Source: an uncultured Dialister sp. (lineage in GTDB: Bacteria > Bacillota > Negativicutes > Veillonellales > Dialisteraceae). From it: a stretch of 22,165 nt of DNA. The number at the start of each line of letters is the position of its first letter. Position 1 is the first letter of the stretch. Positions 8,844 through 17,729 of the stretch are shown one piece after another. Location of the stretch: NCBI RefSeq assembly GCF_900765565.1, contig NZ_CAAFRZ010000042.1:1-22165 (forward strand), written 5' to 3'. Both the position numbers and the translations under genes were made by a program. The notes beneath the pieces were generated by a model. That model saw nothing but the letters and a program-made list of their open reading frames with translations, was not told the DNA's origin and ran no database searches.

Positions 8844-11800
8844 GTGGTGGTTTCTGAAATCGCACTGAATCACGGAAAGAACACGAAAGGCTCCGCCGGT
8901 GCGGTGCATCTGAAAAAGGCACTCATCGCGGCCCTCCTGGTGAGTGGCACCTTCGGCGGCACCCTGTATGGTGGCATGGATTCCTACGCAGTGGACCTCG
9001 GTAATCAAGCCGCTGCTACTTATGATGCTAATGGAAACCTGGCTATTGGTAAGAATGTGAAGACGGAAGGGAAAAATAATTCCGGAAGTTATAATACGGC
9101 GATTGGGACAGATACGGATACAATTCGAGATGATGGCACAGGGAATGGACAGGCCATGGATGGTTCCTCCAATACGAAGCTTGTTGACGGGGAAGGTCAG
9201 GCTCATGAGCTTGAACGTTCTACCGAGGCCAGCAGTGGCACACAGGAGGGATCCACTGCCCTGGGCTATAATAGCCATGCGGAAGGGGATGCTTCCACGG
9301 CCATCGGCAATAAGGCCAGGGTCTTAAATAAGCCGACGACCTATTATGCCGATGCGGACGGTAATAAGACTACCAGTCAGGACGATGCGGCTTGGTATAA
9401 GGACAGCAATGGCAAGCCCACCAAGGTACCGCAGGTATTCCGGGACGCCGATAACAAGACCACCACGACGCCTCAGTATATCCATACGTATCAGGAAAAA
9501 GATGCTGCGACCGGCCAAATGGTGACGAAGACGGAAATCACTACCGATGCCACCAAGGCCGATAAGAATACAGATGGCAGCTTGAAATATAATTATCAGA
9601 AAGCAGACAATAAAAATAAACTCTATTCCGTCACTCTCTATCAGCCGTCCAGCAATTCCATCGCCGCCGGCAGTGAAGTGGAAGCGGACGGAGAAAATGC
9701 CGTAGCTGTTGGCTACCAATCTACAGCGCAATCTTCTGCTGTGGCAATTGGGGATAATGCGCAGGCAGAAAAAGATACGGTGGCCATTGGTAAACAGGCC
9801 AATGCCTCGGCAGAAGGCGGCGTAGCCCTGGGCATGGGTTCTACGGCCAACCGGGCAGGCGGTATCTCCGGTTGGGACCCGAAGACCGGGACGACTTCGA
9901 CTGCTGAAGATAGTGTTTGGAAATCCGGCAGCGGTGCCATTTCCGTAGGCAGTGCCGGCAGCAGCCGCCAGATTACGAACGTGGCCGCCGGCAGTGAAGA
10001 CAGCGACGCCGTGAACCTGGCCCAGCTGAAAAAGGCCATGATTCATTACTACAGTGTAAAAACTACGGAAGCTACGGATCAGGCAGGAAACAATAACTAC
10101 CTGAACGATGGGGCAACCGGGGATAACGCCCTGGCAGCCGGTGTGAGAGCGCTGGCCTTTGGGGACAACTCGACGGCAGTCGGGACGGATTCCCAGGCCC
10201 AGGGACAGAACTCTGCAGCCTATGGCTATGGGGCTATTGCTTTTAAGGAAGACAGCACGGCCATGGGCTCCAATGCCCAGGCCCAGGCCAGAAGCTCGAC
10301 AGCCTATGGATCCAGTGCCATTGCAAAGGGTTCAGGAAGTACGGTCATCGGCTACGGCGCTACGTCTCAGGGAGAGGAATCCGTGGCCATCGGAGGTCAT
10401 GCCCTCGGAAATTATTCAGTACAGGTTGGGACGGGTTCCACTTCTCAGGGAATCTCTTCGGTAGCAGTCGGCGGCCATGCTACTGGTGATAATAGCGTGG
10501 TAGTTGGGAATAATTCGACGGCACAAGGGGAACATTCTGTCTCCGTAGGCGGTCATGCTATTGGCACGCAATCGACGGCCATCGGTTATGGTGCTAACAG
10601 CCCGGGAAGATCTTCCATTGCCGTTGGCGGCAATACGCATAATGATAATGAAACTGCCATCGGTTCAGGAGCCACGACTTCCGGCGGCCAATCTGTGACC
10701 GTAGGCGGTACGGCTACGGGCAGTCAATCTGTATCCGTAGGGAATAATGCCAATGCTACGAGCCAGCAGGCTACTACAGTCGGCTTCAATACGTCTGCTA
10801 CGGGCAGCCAGTCTACGGCGTTGGGCTATAATTCTCATGCCAGCAACAGCCAGTCTGTGGCCATTGGCGGTTCTACGGCCAACAGCAATCAGGCTGTGGC
10901 TATTGGCAGTGGAGCGGCTGCTGGCAGTTATTATAACGGATATTCCGGTATGACGGCCATCGGCCAGAACAGCCATGCCAATGGGAATGGCTCTACAGCT
11001 TTAGGCAACAGTACCGATGCCGGCGGACTGTATACTTCCGCCATCGGCTATGGGTCCAATGCATACGGCAGTTATACCATGGCTATGGGTGGTGCTTCTG
11101 TGAACGGCACGAACAGCATTGCTGTGGGCAACAGTGCCACGGCACAGGATACTTCATCCATTGCCATTGGTAACGCTTCAAACGTATCCGGCACCGGCAG
11201 CATCGGTATCGGTAGCGGGGCCAAAGCTTCCAATTCCGGTACGGCTGTCGGGTATGGTGTCCAGGCCGGTGGCAGCGAATCCACAGCCATCGGCGTGGGG
11301 TCCCAGGCCAGTGGTGCCAATGCCACGGCCATTGGTGGCGGCGGTGCCTGGGCAGCTGGCAGTGTAGCCATCGGGTCCGGTGCCGGCACGAATACTAATG
11401 CCGTCTCTATTGGGAAGGACAGCAACGCTTGGGGCGTGAATGGTGTTTCTCTGGGTACCGGTTCCAGTGCTACAGGTTTGAATTCCACGGCCATTGGTGG
11501 AGGCAAGGCTTACAGCGATGAAGCCATTGCTATCGGTTCTAATGCCCAGACCAACAAAGCTATTACCATCGGCAAGGACAGCAGCGCCTGGGGCGACAGT
11601 GCTATCGCTATTGGTGAAGGAGCCGATGCCTGGAGAACGAATTCCATTGTCATTGGCAGAAATTCTAAATCCGGGGCGGACAAGAATATCCAGGGCTTCG
11701 ATCCCCTTACGGGCAAAGCGTCCACGGAATCTTCCGCCACTTGGAACTCGACAGATGAAGCCGTTTCCTTCGGCCGGGCAGAAGAACGGGATGAAAAAGG

Positions 11801-14800
11801 CAATGTGACAAAGGCTGCCATTACCCGTCAGCTGAACAACGTGGCTGCCGGTACCTTGGATACGGACGCCGTCAACGTGGCCCAGCTGAAATTGGCGACC
11901 ACGAAGATCAATATGCACTATTACAGCGTCCATTCCACGGAAACCGGTGACGGCAGCAACTTTGCCAACGACGGGGCCAGCGGAGTCAATGCCATGGCTG
12001 CTGGACCCAATGCTTCTGCCACTGCCGAAAACGCGGTAGCTATCGGCTACGGTGCTACCGCCACCGGCAAAGGTTCCACGGCCATCGGCCAGTATGGTAA
12101 AGCCATCGGCGTTGGTTCCACAGCCTTTGGCGGGCTCCAGACCACGGATAGAAAAGGTAACCTTATTACGTATACGAATACGGCCAAAGGGGCGGCTTCC
12201 GTTGCTTTTGGTGAGGGCGCTGCGGCCAAGGGTGCCGCTTCTCTGGCATTTGGTCGAAATACGGTAGCAGGTGTTAGAGATAATGAAGGCCAGCAGTCGG
12301 TGGCCTTTGGTGAAAATACACAAGCTTTAGGTGGCCGGTCCTTAGCATTTGGTGAAAATACAAAAGCCGAATTCAATGATTCCGTCGCCTTTGGCAACGC
12401 CAGCCAGGCTCTTTCTACAGGCGCCATGGCCCATGGTAACCGGACCAGTGCTGTCGGTCAGTACACGACAACTTGGGGGAATAATACCGTAGCAGCTGGT
12501 GAAAATTCAACGGCTTTTGGTAAAGATGCCATGGCCGGTGCTATTGACGAAAATGGGGCAGTCATTGTCAACTATAATAATCAGTCCACTAAAATTGATA
12601 AGAACGGTTATAAGGCTTATATCGATGCCAATGGCAATACCCAGTCTGGCACATATACTGTCAATGGCGGGGAAACCCATAACTATGTCATTTTAGCAGG
12701 TACAGACAATAAAAAATATATTTGTGACTATCATGGTGATATCCGTGAAGTAACGAGTATCGATGAGAATGGCGTTATTACGGCGGGTAACGTTGTAACC
12801 AACGCACCGGTCACGAAAATTGTTGGCGGAACCAACGGATTCAATGTAGATGGTCATCAAAATGCTACGGCCTTTGGCAATGCAACCAGAGCAACGGCAG
12901 CAGAATCGACTGCCTGGGGCCAGGGAAGCATCGCTTCCGGTGAAGCTTCTACTGCTTTCGGCATTAAATCCAAAGCAGAAGGGAAAAACTCCTTAGCGGG
13001 CTTGGGTGGTCAGGCAATCAATGAAAATTCTATTGCCCTAGGTAAAGATACAAAAGCCAACAATAAGGACAATGCAGTTTCTGTGGCCATCGGTGAAAAT
13101 GCGGAAGCATCTGGCGCCAGATCTCTGGCCATCGGCTTTGGCGTTAGTGAAAAAGTTGGTACAAAAGACGATACGAACCTGACGCAGACAACGGCTTCCG
13201 GAGAAAGCGCTGTTTCCATTGGTACCGATACGCAGGCGGCCGGTCAGCATTCGCTGGCTATGGGTTCCCATACCAGTGCAGCTAAAGATTCGTCTATTGC
13301 TATCGGCTATGATACGCATGCTGTCAATGACTCGACGGTCGCTATCGGCAGTGGTACGCAGGCACGGGGCCGCTATTCTGTAGCAATGGGCCTGAGTTCG
13401 GTAGCTGGCACGGAAACGAATGATGCGAATAATCCTCTTGATGGTGGCGGCAGCGTGGCTATTGGCTATGCTGCTTCGGCAGAAGCTACCCGCAGCGTGG
13501 CTATCGGTACAGGTTCCTCTGCCTATGAAAATGCGTTTACGACAGCACTGGGTGATTCGTCCATTGCCAGCCAGCGGGGCAGTGTAGCTCTGGGCGCCGG
13601 ATCCAATGCCACGAGAGCCGCCGGCAATCTGGAAGGTGGTACTGAATATAAGAAAGCATATCTCATGCCCGATACAGCCACAGCCGATGACATCACCTGG
13701 ACATCCACGGAAGGGGCCGTTTCTGTAGGCGGAACGACGAAATACATCGACTATGATGAAAGTGGCAAGAAAGTCACGAAGACGAAGAATATCACCCGGC
13801 AGATTACCAATGTGGCAGCTGGCAGTGAAGATACGGATGCCGTGAACGTGGCACAGCTGAAGAGAGTCAAGGAGGCTATGGATTCGGTAGCCGGAGCCCA
13901 TACCGCAGTGACGGTGAATGACAAGTCAAAACCGACGGCTGCTAAAGTCGGAGGGGGCCAATATGGCGACTATGCCGGCGGAGAAGCAGATAATCTTCAC
14001 ATTGCAGCTATGAAGGGCACCGACGGCAAGATGACCTACAACATCAAGTTGAACGATCAGCTCAATATCGGCAAAAAAGGTGCAGATGGTACTGATGGCA
14101 AGGTTACGGTGGATACCAAAGGCGGCACCACGGTCATTATTGGCCACGATGGTGAAAACGGTAAAGACGGAAAGGACGGTCTCTTTGTCAGAGGCGATGA
14201 TGGAAAAGATGGTAAATCCGGCGTCTCTATCATCGGTCCAAATGGTCAGACTGGCGATGCCGGTATTGATGGTAAAGTCGGTATTGCCGGCAAGGACGGT
14301 AAAGATGCAGTCTCTATCTCCGGCAAAGACGGTGTGGGCCATATCGGCTTGACCGGTCCGAAAGGCGCCGATGGTAAAGATGGTACATCCATTGATCTGA
14401 GCACTGATTACCGTACAAAGACCCTGAATCTGGATAAGAATACCACCGTCAACGGCGAGGAAAAGGCCAGCCGCATCGTTTATAAGGATGCTAAGGGTGA
14501 CCATGAAGTTGCTACCATGGATGATGGCTTGAAATTCATTGGTGATGACGATACTGCTACGCCGATTGCCAAGAAACTCAATGAAACCTTGCAGATTCGC
14601 GGTGATGGTACCTATGATGCCACGACCAAGAAAGTCGCAGACGATGGCAACATCAAGACGTCTGTCGCAGATGGCGCTGTTAAGGTATCCCTCAGCGATA
14701 AGATTAACCTGCATCAGAATGGTTCTTTGACTTTGGGTGGAGATGCTAATGGTACCGAGAAAGATGGTACCGACCCAATCACGATTCGTCATTTTGATGA

Positions 14801-17066
14801 CAAGACACTGGATGTCATTACTGGCGTTGACAAAGAAGGAAAGCCCATTACTTCTAAAGAAGGTAAAGCCGGTGACTACATCACGGGACTTGACAATAAG
14901 ACCTGGAATAATGAAAGCTATGTCAGCGGACGGGCAGCTACGGAAGACCAGCTCCACCAGGCGGTGTCTGACCTTATCGGACCCGGTGCTAACGGGGGTT
15001 TCGGCCTTTCTGCCAACGGCGGAAAAGTGACGCAGGCCCTGGGCAAGACTATCGCCGTCAACGGTGACGGTACGTATAAAGCGGATGGTACGGAAACCAA
15101 GGCCGGCAACATCAGTACTTCTGTGAAAGATGGAGCGATCCAGGTTTCCCTGAATAAGGACCTGAACATCGACTCCACCACTATGGAAAAAACCAATGAT
15201 GATGGCAGCAAGGTTACCAACAAGACCACTGCTGAAGGTTCGACTATTGTTAAAACTGATGCCAGCGGTAAGACCATGGCCAGCACCACTGCTAATGCAG
15301 GATCTCTGACTATCACAAATGGCAATACTTCGACAGTTATCAATGAAAATGGTGTCAGCACCAATAAGGTGACAGTCGGTAAAGATACTACTATCGATGA
15401 TGGTTCTGCAAAGATTGGTAAAGTCACCATCCATGGCAACGGAGAAAATGATGGCAATGACCAGCACAAGAGCACCATTACCGGTCTCTCCAACACCACC
15501 TTTGATACGAATCATACGGAGCAGTATGAGAACTCCGGCCGGGCGGCTACGGAAGCCCAGCTGAAACAGGTTTATGATAAGGCTTCCCAGCATACGACAG
15601 TTACGGTCAACGGCAAGCCCAGCGCCAGCGGCAATCTGAAACTGGATACGACCACCAATGATGATGGCAGCACCAACTATGCCATTTCCCTGAACAACGA
15701 CGTCACCCTGGGCGATAACGATAAGGATGGCAAGCTCACCGTGAAGAGCCAGGACGGCACGAAGTCCATTACCACGGACGGTAAAGAGGGAACGCTCACC
15801 TTCCAGGATGGCAATCATACAGCCTCCATGAAGGCGGCTGAATCTGTGAAGGCCGTGGACGGTACTACGGACATCAAACGGGTGGCTGTAGATGGACATA
15901 CGGTGGCCACCATGGACGACGGCATGAAGTTCGCCGGAGACAGCGGTGAAGCGCTGCAGCAGAAACTGAACAGCACGACTAACATCAAAGGCGGTGCTGC
16001 AGGTGAGCTGAGTGACGGCAATATCGGCGTCGTTTCCGACGGTAAGGATACGCTCACCGTGAAACTGGCGAAGGACATCAAAGGTCTCAATAGCGTAGAA
16101 GCTACAACCATTAATGCCACCACCGTGAACAGCAGTACCTTCAATGCCGGCAATACGACCATGGACAACAGCGGTGTCACCATCAAGACCGGTGACAGCG
16201 GCCGCACCATCACCATCAAAGATGGGGGTGTCAGCATGGGAGGCAACCAGATCCACAATGTGGCTCCCGGCACGGCACCTGACGATGCGGTGAACGTGAG
16301 CCAGCTCAATGCCACAAACGGCGTGGTGAACAAACTGGGCAGCCGGATCAACAAGGTCGGCGCCGGTGCTGCTGCCCTGGCAGCCCTGCACCCATTGGAC
16401 TTTGACCCTGACGACAAGTGGGATGTGGCAGCGGGCTACGGCCACTACAAGAATGCCGATGCCGCCGCCATCGGTGCCTTCTACCAGCCCAATGAGGATA
16501 CCATGCTTTCCATCGGCGGCTCCTTCGGCGGCGGGGAAAACATGGTGAACGCCGGCGTCAGCGTGAAGCTGGGCCAGGGGAACCACGTATCCACGTCCCG
16601 GGTAGCCATGGCGAAGGAAATCAGGGACCTCCGGGAAAACGTGGCGAAACTGAATGACGTGGTGAACCGGCAGAGTGCCCTTATCGATAAGCTTACCGGC
16701 GTCAATGCCGGTACCATCCAGGACAGGGGCAATGACCTCTTCCCGGACGTGCCAGCCAACCACTGGGCTTACGAATACGTGACGGCTCTCCATAAGGCGG
16801 GAATTCTGGAAGGATACCCGGATGGTACCTTCAGTGGCGACCGCATGATGACCCGCTACGAATTTGCAGCCATCGTGTACAGGGCCATCATGGCCGGCGC
16901 CGCATCCAACCCGGCTCTGAACAGGGACGGTACCCTGGACAAACTGGCGAAGGAATTCTCTTCTGAAATGAAGTATATCCGCATCGACACCATTTCGAAG
17001 GACAGGAACGGCAACCCCGATATCCAGAGGGTCCGCGTGATTCCGCAGAAACAGGAAAAGAAATAA
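8844..17066 (+). CDS. Giant YadA-type trimeric autotransporter adhesin with C-terminal SLH domain
   Basis: The open frame from GTG 8844 encodes 2,740 residues of a type Vc secreted adhesin: a homotrimer anchored in the outer membrane that typically mediates attachment or aggregation. GTG 8844 has no ribosome binding site at useful distance and falls inside the ESPR, so the original start is ATG 8796, now cut off by a stop. Domains (numbered from 8844): ESPR remainder and signal peptide (HLKK, hydrophobic 26-40, cleavage near SYA|VD at 49); three blocks of YadA-head repeats (SxAIG type, about 57-365, 430-945, 1045-1590), each closed by a neck of the NVAAGxxDxDAVNxAQLK type (374, 995, 1652); a collagen-like segment (1746-1848); stalk repeats with two GRAATExQL motifs; a fourth neck (2469); the YadA membrane anchor (2503-2577); a coiled coil (2589-2619); one SLH domain (2632-2686); and a charged tail. 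There is one cysteine, at 1294. Whether it is expressed depends on the codon-6 stop. Confidence 0.93.
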   Translation: MVVSEIALNHGKNTKGSAGAVHLKKALIAALLVSGTFGGTLYGGMDSYAVDLGNQAAATYDANGNLAIGKNVKTEGKNNSGSYNTAIGTDTDTIRDDGTGNGQAMDGSSNTKLVDGEGQAHELERSTEASSGTQEGSTALGYNSHAEGDASTAIGNKARVLNKPTTYYADADGNKTTSQDDAAWYKDSNGKPTKVPQVFRDADNKTTTTPQYIHTYQEKDAATGQMVTKTEITTDATKADKNTDGSLKYNYQKADNKNKLYSVTLYQPSSNSIAAGSEVEADGENAVAVGYQSTAQSSAVAIGDNAQAEKDTVAIGKQANASAEGGVALGMGSTANRAGGISGWDPKTGTTSTAEDSVWKSGSGAISVGSAGSSRQITNVAAGSEDSDAVNLAQLKKAMIHYYSVKTTEATDQAGNNNYLNDGATGDNALAAGVRALAFGDNSTAVGTDSQAQGQNSAAYGYGAIAFKEDSTAMGSNAQAQARSSTAYGSSAIAKGSGSTVIGYGATSQGEESVAIGGHALGNYSVQVGTGSTSQGISSVAVGGHATGDNSVVVGNNSTAQGEHSVSVGGHAIGTQSTAIGYGANSPGRSSIAVGGNTHNDNETAIGSGATTSGGQSVTVGGTATGSQSVSVGNNANATSQQATTVGFNTSATGSQSTALGYNSHASNSQSVAIGGSTANSNQAVAIGSGAAAGSYYNGYSGMTAIGQNSHANGNGSTALGNSTDAGGLYTSAIGYGSNAYGSYTMAMGGASVNGTNSIAVGNSATAQDTSSIAIGNASNVSGTGSIGIGSGAKASNSGTAVGYGVQAGGSESTAIGVGSQASGANATAIGGGGAWAAGSVAIGSGAGTNTNAVSIGKDSNAWGVNGVSLGTGSSATGLNSTAIGGGKAYSDEAIAIGSNAQTNKAITIGKDSSAWGDSAIAIGEGADAWRTNSIVIGRNSKSGADKNIQGFDPLTGKASTESSATWNSTDEAVSFGRAEERDEKGNVTKAAITRQLNNVAAGTLDTDAVNVAQLKLATTKINMHYYSVHSTETGDGSNFANDGASGVNAMAAGPNASATAENAVAIGYGATATGKGSTAIGQYGKAIGVGSTAFGGLQTTDRKGNLITYTNTAKGAASVAFGEGAAAKGAASLAFGRNTVAGVRDNEGQQSVAFGENTQALGGRSLAFGENTKAEFNDSVAFGNASQALSTGAMAHGNRTSAVGQYTTTWGNNTVAAGENSTAFGKDAMAGAIDENGAVIVNYNNQSTKIDKNGYKAYIDANGNTQSGTYTVNGGETHNYVILAGTDNKKYICDYHGDIREVTSIDENGVITAGNVVTNAPVTKIVGGTNGFNVDGHQNATAFGNATRATAAESTAWGQGSIASGEASTAFGIKSKAEGKNSLAGLGGQAINENSIALGKDTKANNKDNAVSVAIGENAEASGARSLAIGFGVSEKVGTKDDTNLTQTTASGESAVSIGTDTQAAGQHSLAMGSHTSAAKDSSIAIGYDTHAVNDSTVAIGSGTQARGRYSVAMGLSSVAGTETNDANNPLDGGGSVAIGYAASAEATRSVAIGTGSSAYENAFTTALGDSSIASQRGSVALGAGSNATRAAGNLEGGTEYKKAYLMPDTATADDITWTSTEGAVSVGGTTKYIDYDESGKKVTKTKNITRQITNVAAGSEDTDAVNVAQLKRVKEAMDSVAGAHTAVTVNDKSKPTAAKVGGGQYGDYAGGEADNLHIAAMKGTDGKMTYNIKLNDQLNIGKKGADGTDGKVTVDTKGGTTVIIGHDGENGKDGKDGLFVRGDDGKDGKSGVSIIGPNGQTGDAGIDGKVGIAGKDGKDAVSISGKDGVGHIGLTGPKGADGKDGTSIDLSTDYRTKTLNLDKNTTVNGEEKASRIVYKDAKGDHEVATMDDGLKFIGDDDTATPIAKKLNETLQIRGDGTYDATTKKVADDGNIKTSVADGAVKVSLSDKINLHQNGSLTLGGDANGTEKDGTDPITIRHFDDKTLDVITGVDKEGKPITSKEGKAGDYITGLDNKTWNNESYVSGRAATEDQLHQAVSDLIGPGANGGFGLSANGGKVTQALGKTIAVNGDGTYKADGTETKAGNISTSVKDGAIQVSLNKDLNIDSTTMEKTNDDGSKVTNKTTAEGSTIVKTDASGKTMASTTANAGSLTITNGNTSTVINENGVSTNKVTVGKDTTIDDGSAKIGKVTIHGNGENDGNDQHKSTITGLSNTTFDTNHTEQYENSGRAATEAQLKQVYDKASQHTTVTVNGKPSASGNLKLDTTTNDDGSTNYAISLNNDVTLGDNDKDGKLTVKSQDGTKSITTDGKEGTLTFQDGNHTASMKAAESVKAVDGTTDIKRVAVDGHTVATMDDGMKFAGDSGEALQQKLNSTTNIKGGAAGELSDGNIGVVSDGKDTLTVKLAKDIKGLNSVEATTINATTVNSSTFNAGNTTMDNSGVTIKTGDSGRTITIKDGGVSMGGNQIHNVAPGTAPDDAVNVSQLNATNGVVNKLGSRINKVGAGAAALAALHPLDFDPDDKWDVAAGYGHYKNADAAAIGAFYQPNEDTMLSIGGSFGGGENMVNAGVSVKLGQGNHVSTSRVAMAKEIRDLRENVAKLNDVVNRQSALIDKLTGVNAGTIQDRGNDLFPDVPANHWAYEYVTALHKAGILEGYPDGTFSGDRMMTRYEFAAIVYRAIMAGAASNPALNRDGTLDKLAKEFSSEMKYIRIDTISKDRNGNPDIQRVRVIPQKQEKK
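10117..11670 (+). repeat. Longest YadA-head repeat block in the adhesin
   Basis: About 500 residues of degenerate short repeats, built around S-x-A/V-I/V-G followed by small polar residues, form the left-handed parallel beta-roll of YadA heads. At DNA level the repeats are diverged, with no long identical runs, so the array is old rather than recently expanded. Confidence 0.85.
14079..14387 (+). repeat. Collagen-like Gly-rich segment of the adhesin
   Basis: Residues 1746-1848 carry several G-x-y runs such as GKDGKDG, GDDGKDGKSG and GPKGADGKDG, separated by short non-collagen stretches. The composition (Gly, Lys, Asp) resembles bacterial collagen-like sequences. It lies between the last head neck and the stalk. 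Confidence 0.7.
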
Positions 17067-17094
17067 TCGCATATCGCATATTGTGATTGCATGG

Positions 17095-17130
17095 AAACAG
17101 CTGCAGGACAGGAGCCTGCAGCTGTTTTTT
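17095..17130 (+). terminator. Intrinsic terminator of the adhesin gene
   Basis: A perfect 13-bp stem (AAACAGCTGCAGG with CCTGCAGCTGTTT) and a 7-nt loop end in six T residues, 28 bp after the adhesin stop codon. Confidence 0.95.
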
Positions 17131-17138
17131 CATGTGCC

Positions 17139-17570
17139 AATTTCAGTTTGTCGAGCTGTTAGAGCTAGCGGTTTGGCATGCTGTTGGACAGAGTCACTGG
17201 CACGGGGCTGCTAGCTACTAGCTGTTAGCTTCTAGGAAAGCCCAACCGCCTGCGGCGCTTCCAGCAGAATCCCTCACCCCGATGGGGAGCTCCCTTTGGA
17301 AAAGGGAGCCTCGTGTATATTCATTCTCACGTTGTATGGATAGTGCCATTAGGACTCCAACTGCGGCGAAGCCGCTAATGGTTAGCCTCCTTCCTTGGGA
17401 AGGAGGTGGCGCCGTAGGCGACGGAGGTTAGCTTATGGAAACTGTAGGAAGCGCCGCAGGCGGATTAGCCTTCCTAACAGCTAGCCGCTAGAAGCCAGGA
17501 GCTCCATGCGAGTGACTCTATCCGCAAGCATGCCAACCGCCAAACCCCAACAGCTCGTCAAACCGCAATT
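17139..17570 (-). repeat. Long inverted-repeat element, copy C (complete, reverse orientation)
   Basis: The left end AATTTCAGTTTGTCGAGCTG is of the ATTTCAG type. The right end is the reverse complement of ATTGCGGTTTGACGAGCTG. This is the opposite order to copies A, B and D, so C is flipped. Both arms hold GCTAGNN heptads (17214-17242 and 17476-17504) and the CCGCCTGCGGCGC core (17250-17262, and inverted at 17451-17463). Between the cores lie about 190 bp, mostly absent from copy B. The left end starts 8 bp after the adhesin terminator T-run. Confidence 0.8.
17271..17427. repeat. Hairpin-rich sequence nested inside copy C
   Basis: Four compact hairpins follow one another: CCCC/GGGG near 17277-17287; GCTCCCTTT/AAAGGGAGC (17289-17297 with 17301-17309); CCATTA plus GCGGC/GCCGC (17346-17381); and CCTCCTTCC/GGAAGGAGG (17386-17394 with 17398-17406). 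GGCGCCGTAGGCGACGGAGG follows at about 17408-17427. No open frame is present. It looks like a separate small repeat that entered the centre of the larger element. Confidence 0.6.
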
Positions 17571-17668
17571 TGGCAGTTTGGGTCATCCGCAAATCGCCGC
17601 TTTTTTAACTTTCCATAAATAGTCATAAATCTTTCTTTACCTTGCCCCAATTCCCTCTATTTCCAGTG

Positions 17669-17674
17669 TATAAT
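17669..17674 (+). promoter_or_regulatory. Candidate promoter of the efflux operon
   Basis: A consensus TATAAT lies 55 bp before the adaptor start codon in an AT-rich stretch. The nearest -35-like hexamer is TTGCCC at 17642-17647, but its 21-bp spacer is long, so the promoter is weak or needs an activator. Confidence 0.5.
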
Positions 17675-17729
17675 AAAGAAAATTGCGAACAGTAAAAGGA
17701 ACGTGCTTTATGTATTGGAGGGCTCTCAC

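Noticed and set aside
8844..8846. GTG 8844 as the genuine adhesin start
   Set aside because: No ribosome binding site at useful distance (nearest GGAG is 19 nt away), and the codons upstream continue the conserved ESPR in frame to ATG 8796.
13926..17072. 1,048-codon open frame on the minus strand
   Set aside because: It lies entirely opposite the adhesin. The adhesin frame has clear domains; the antisense translation is a shadow of its regular Gly/Asp/Thr codons.
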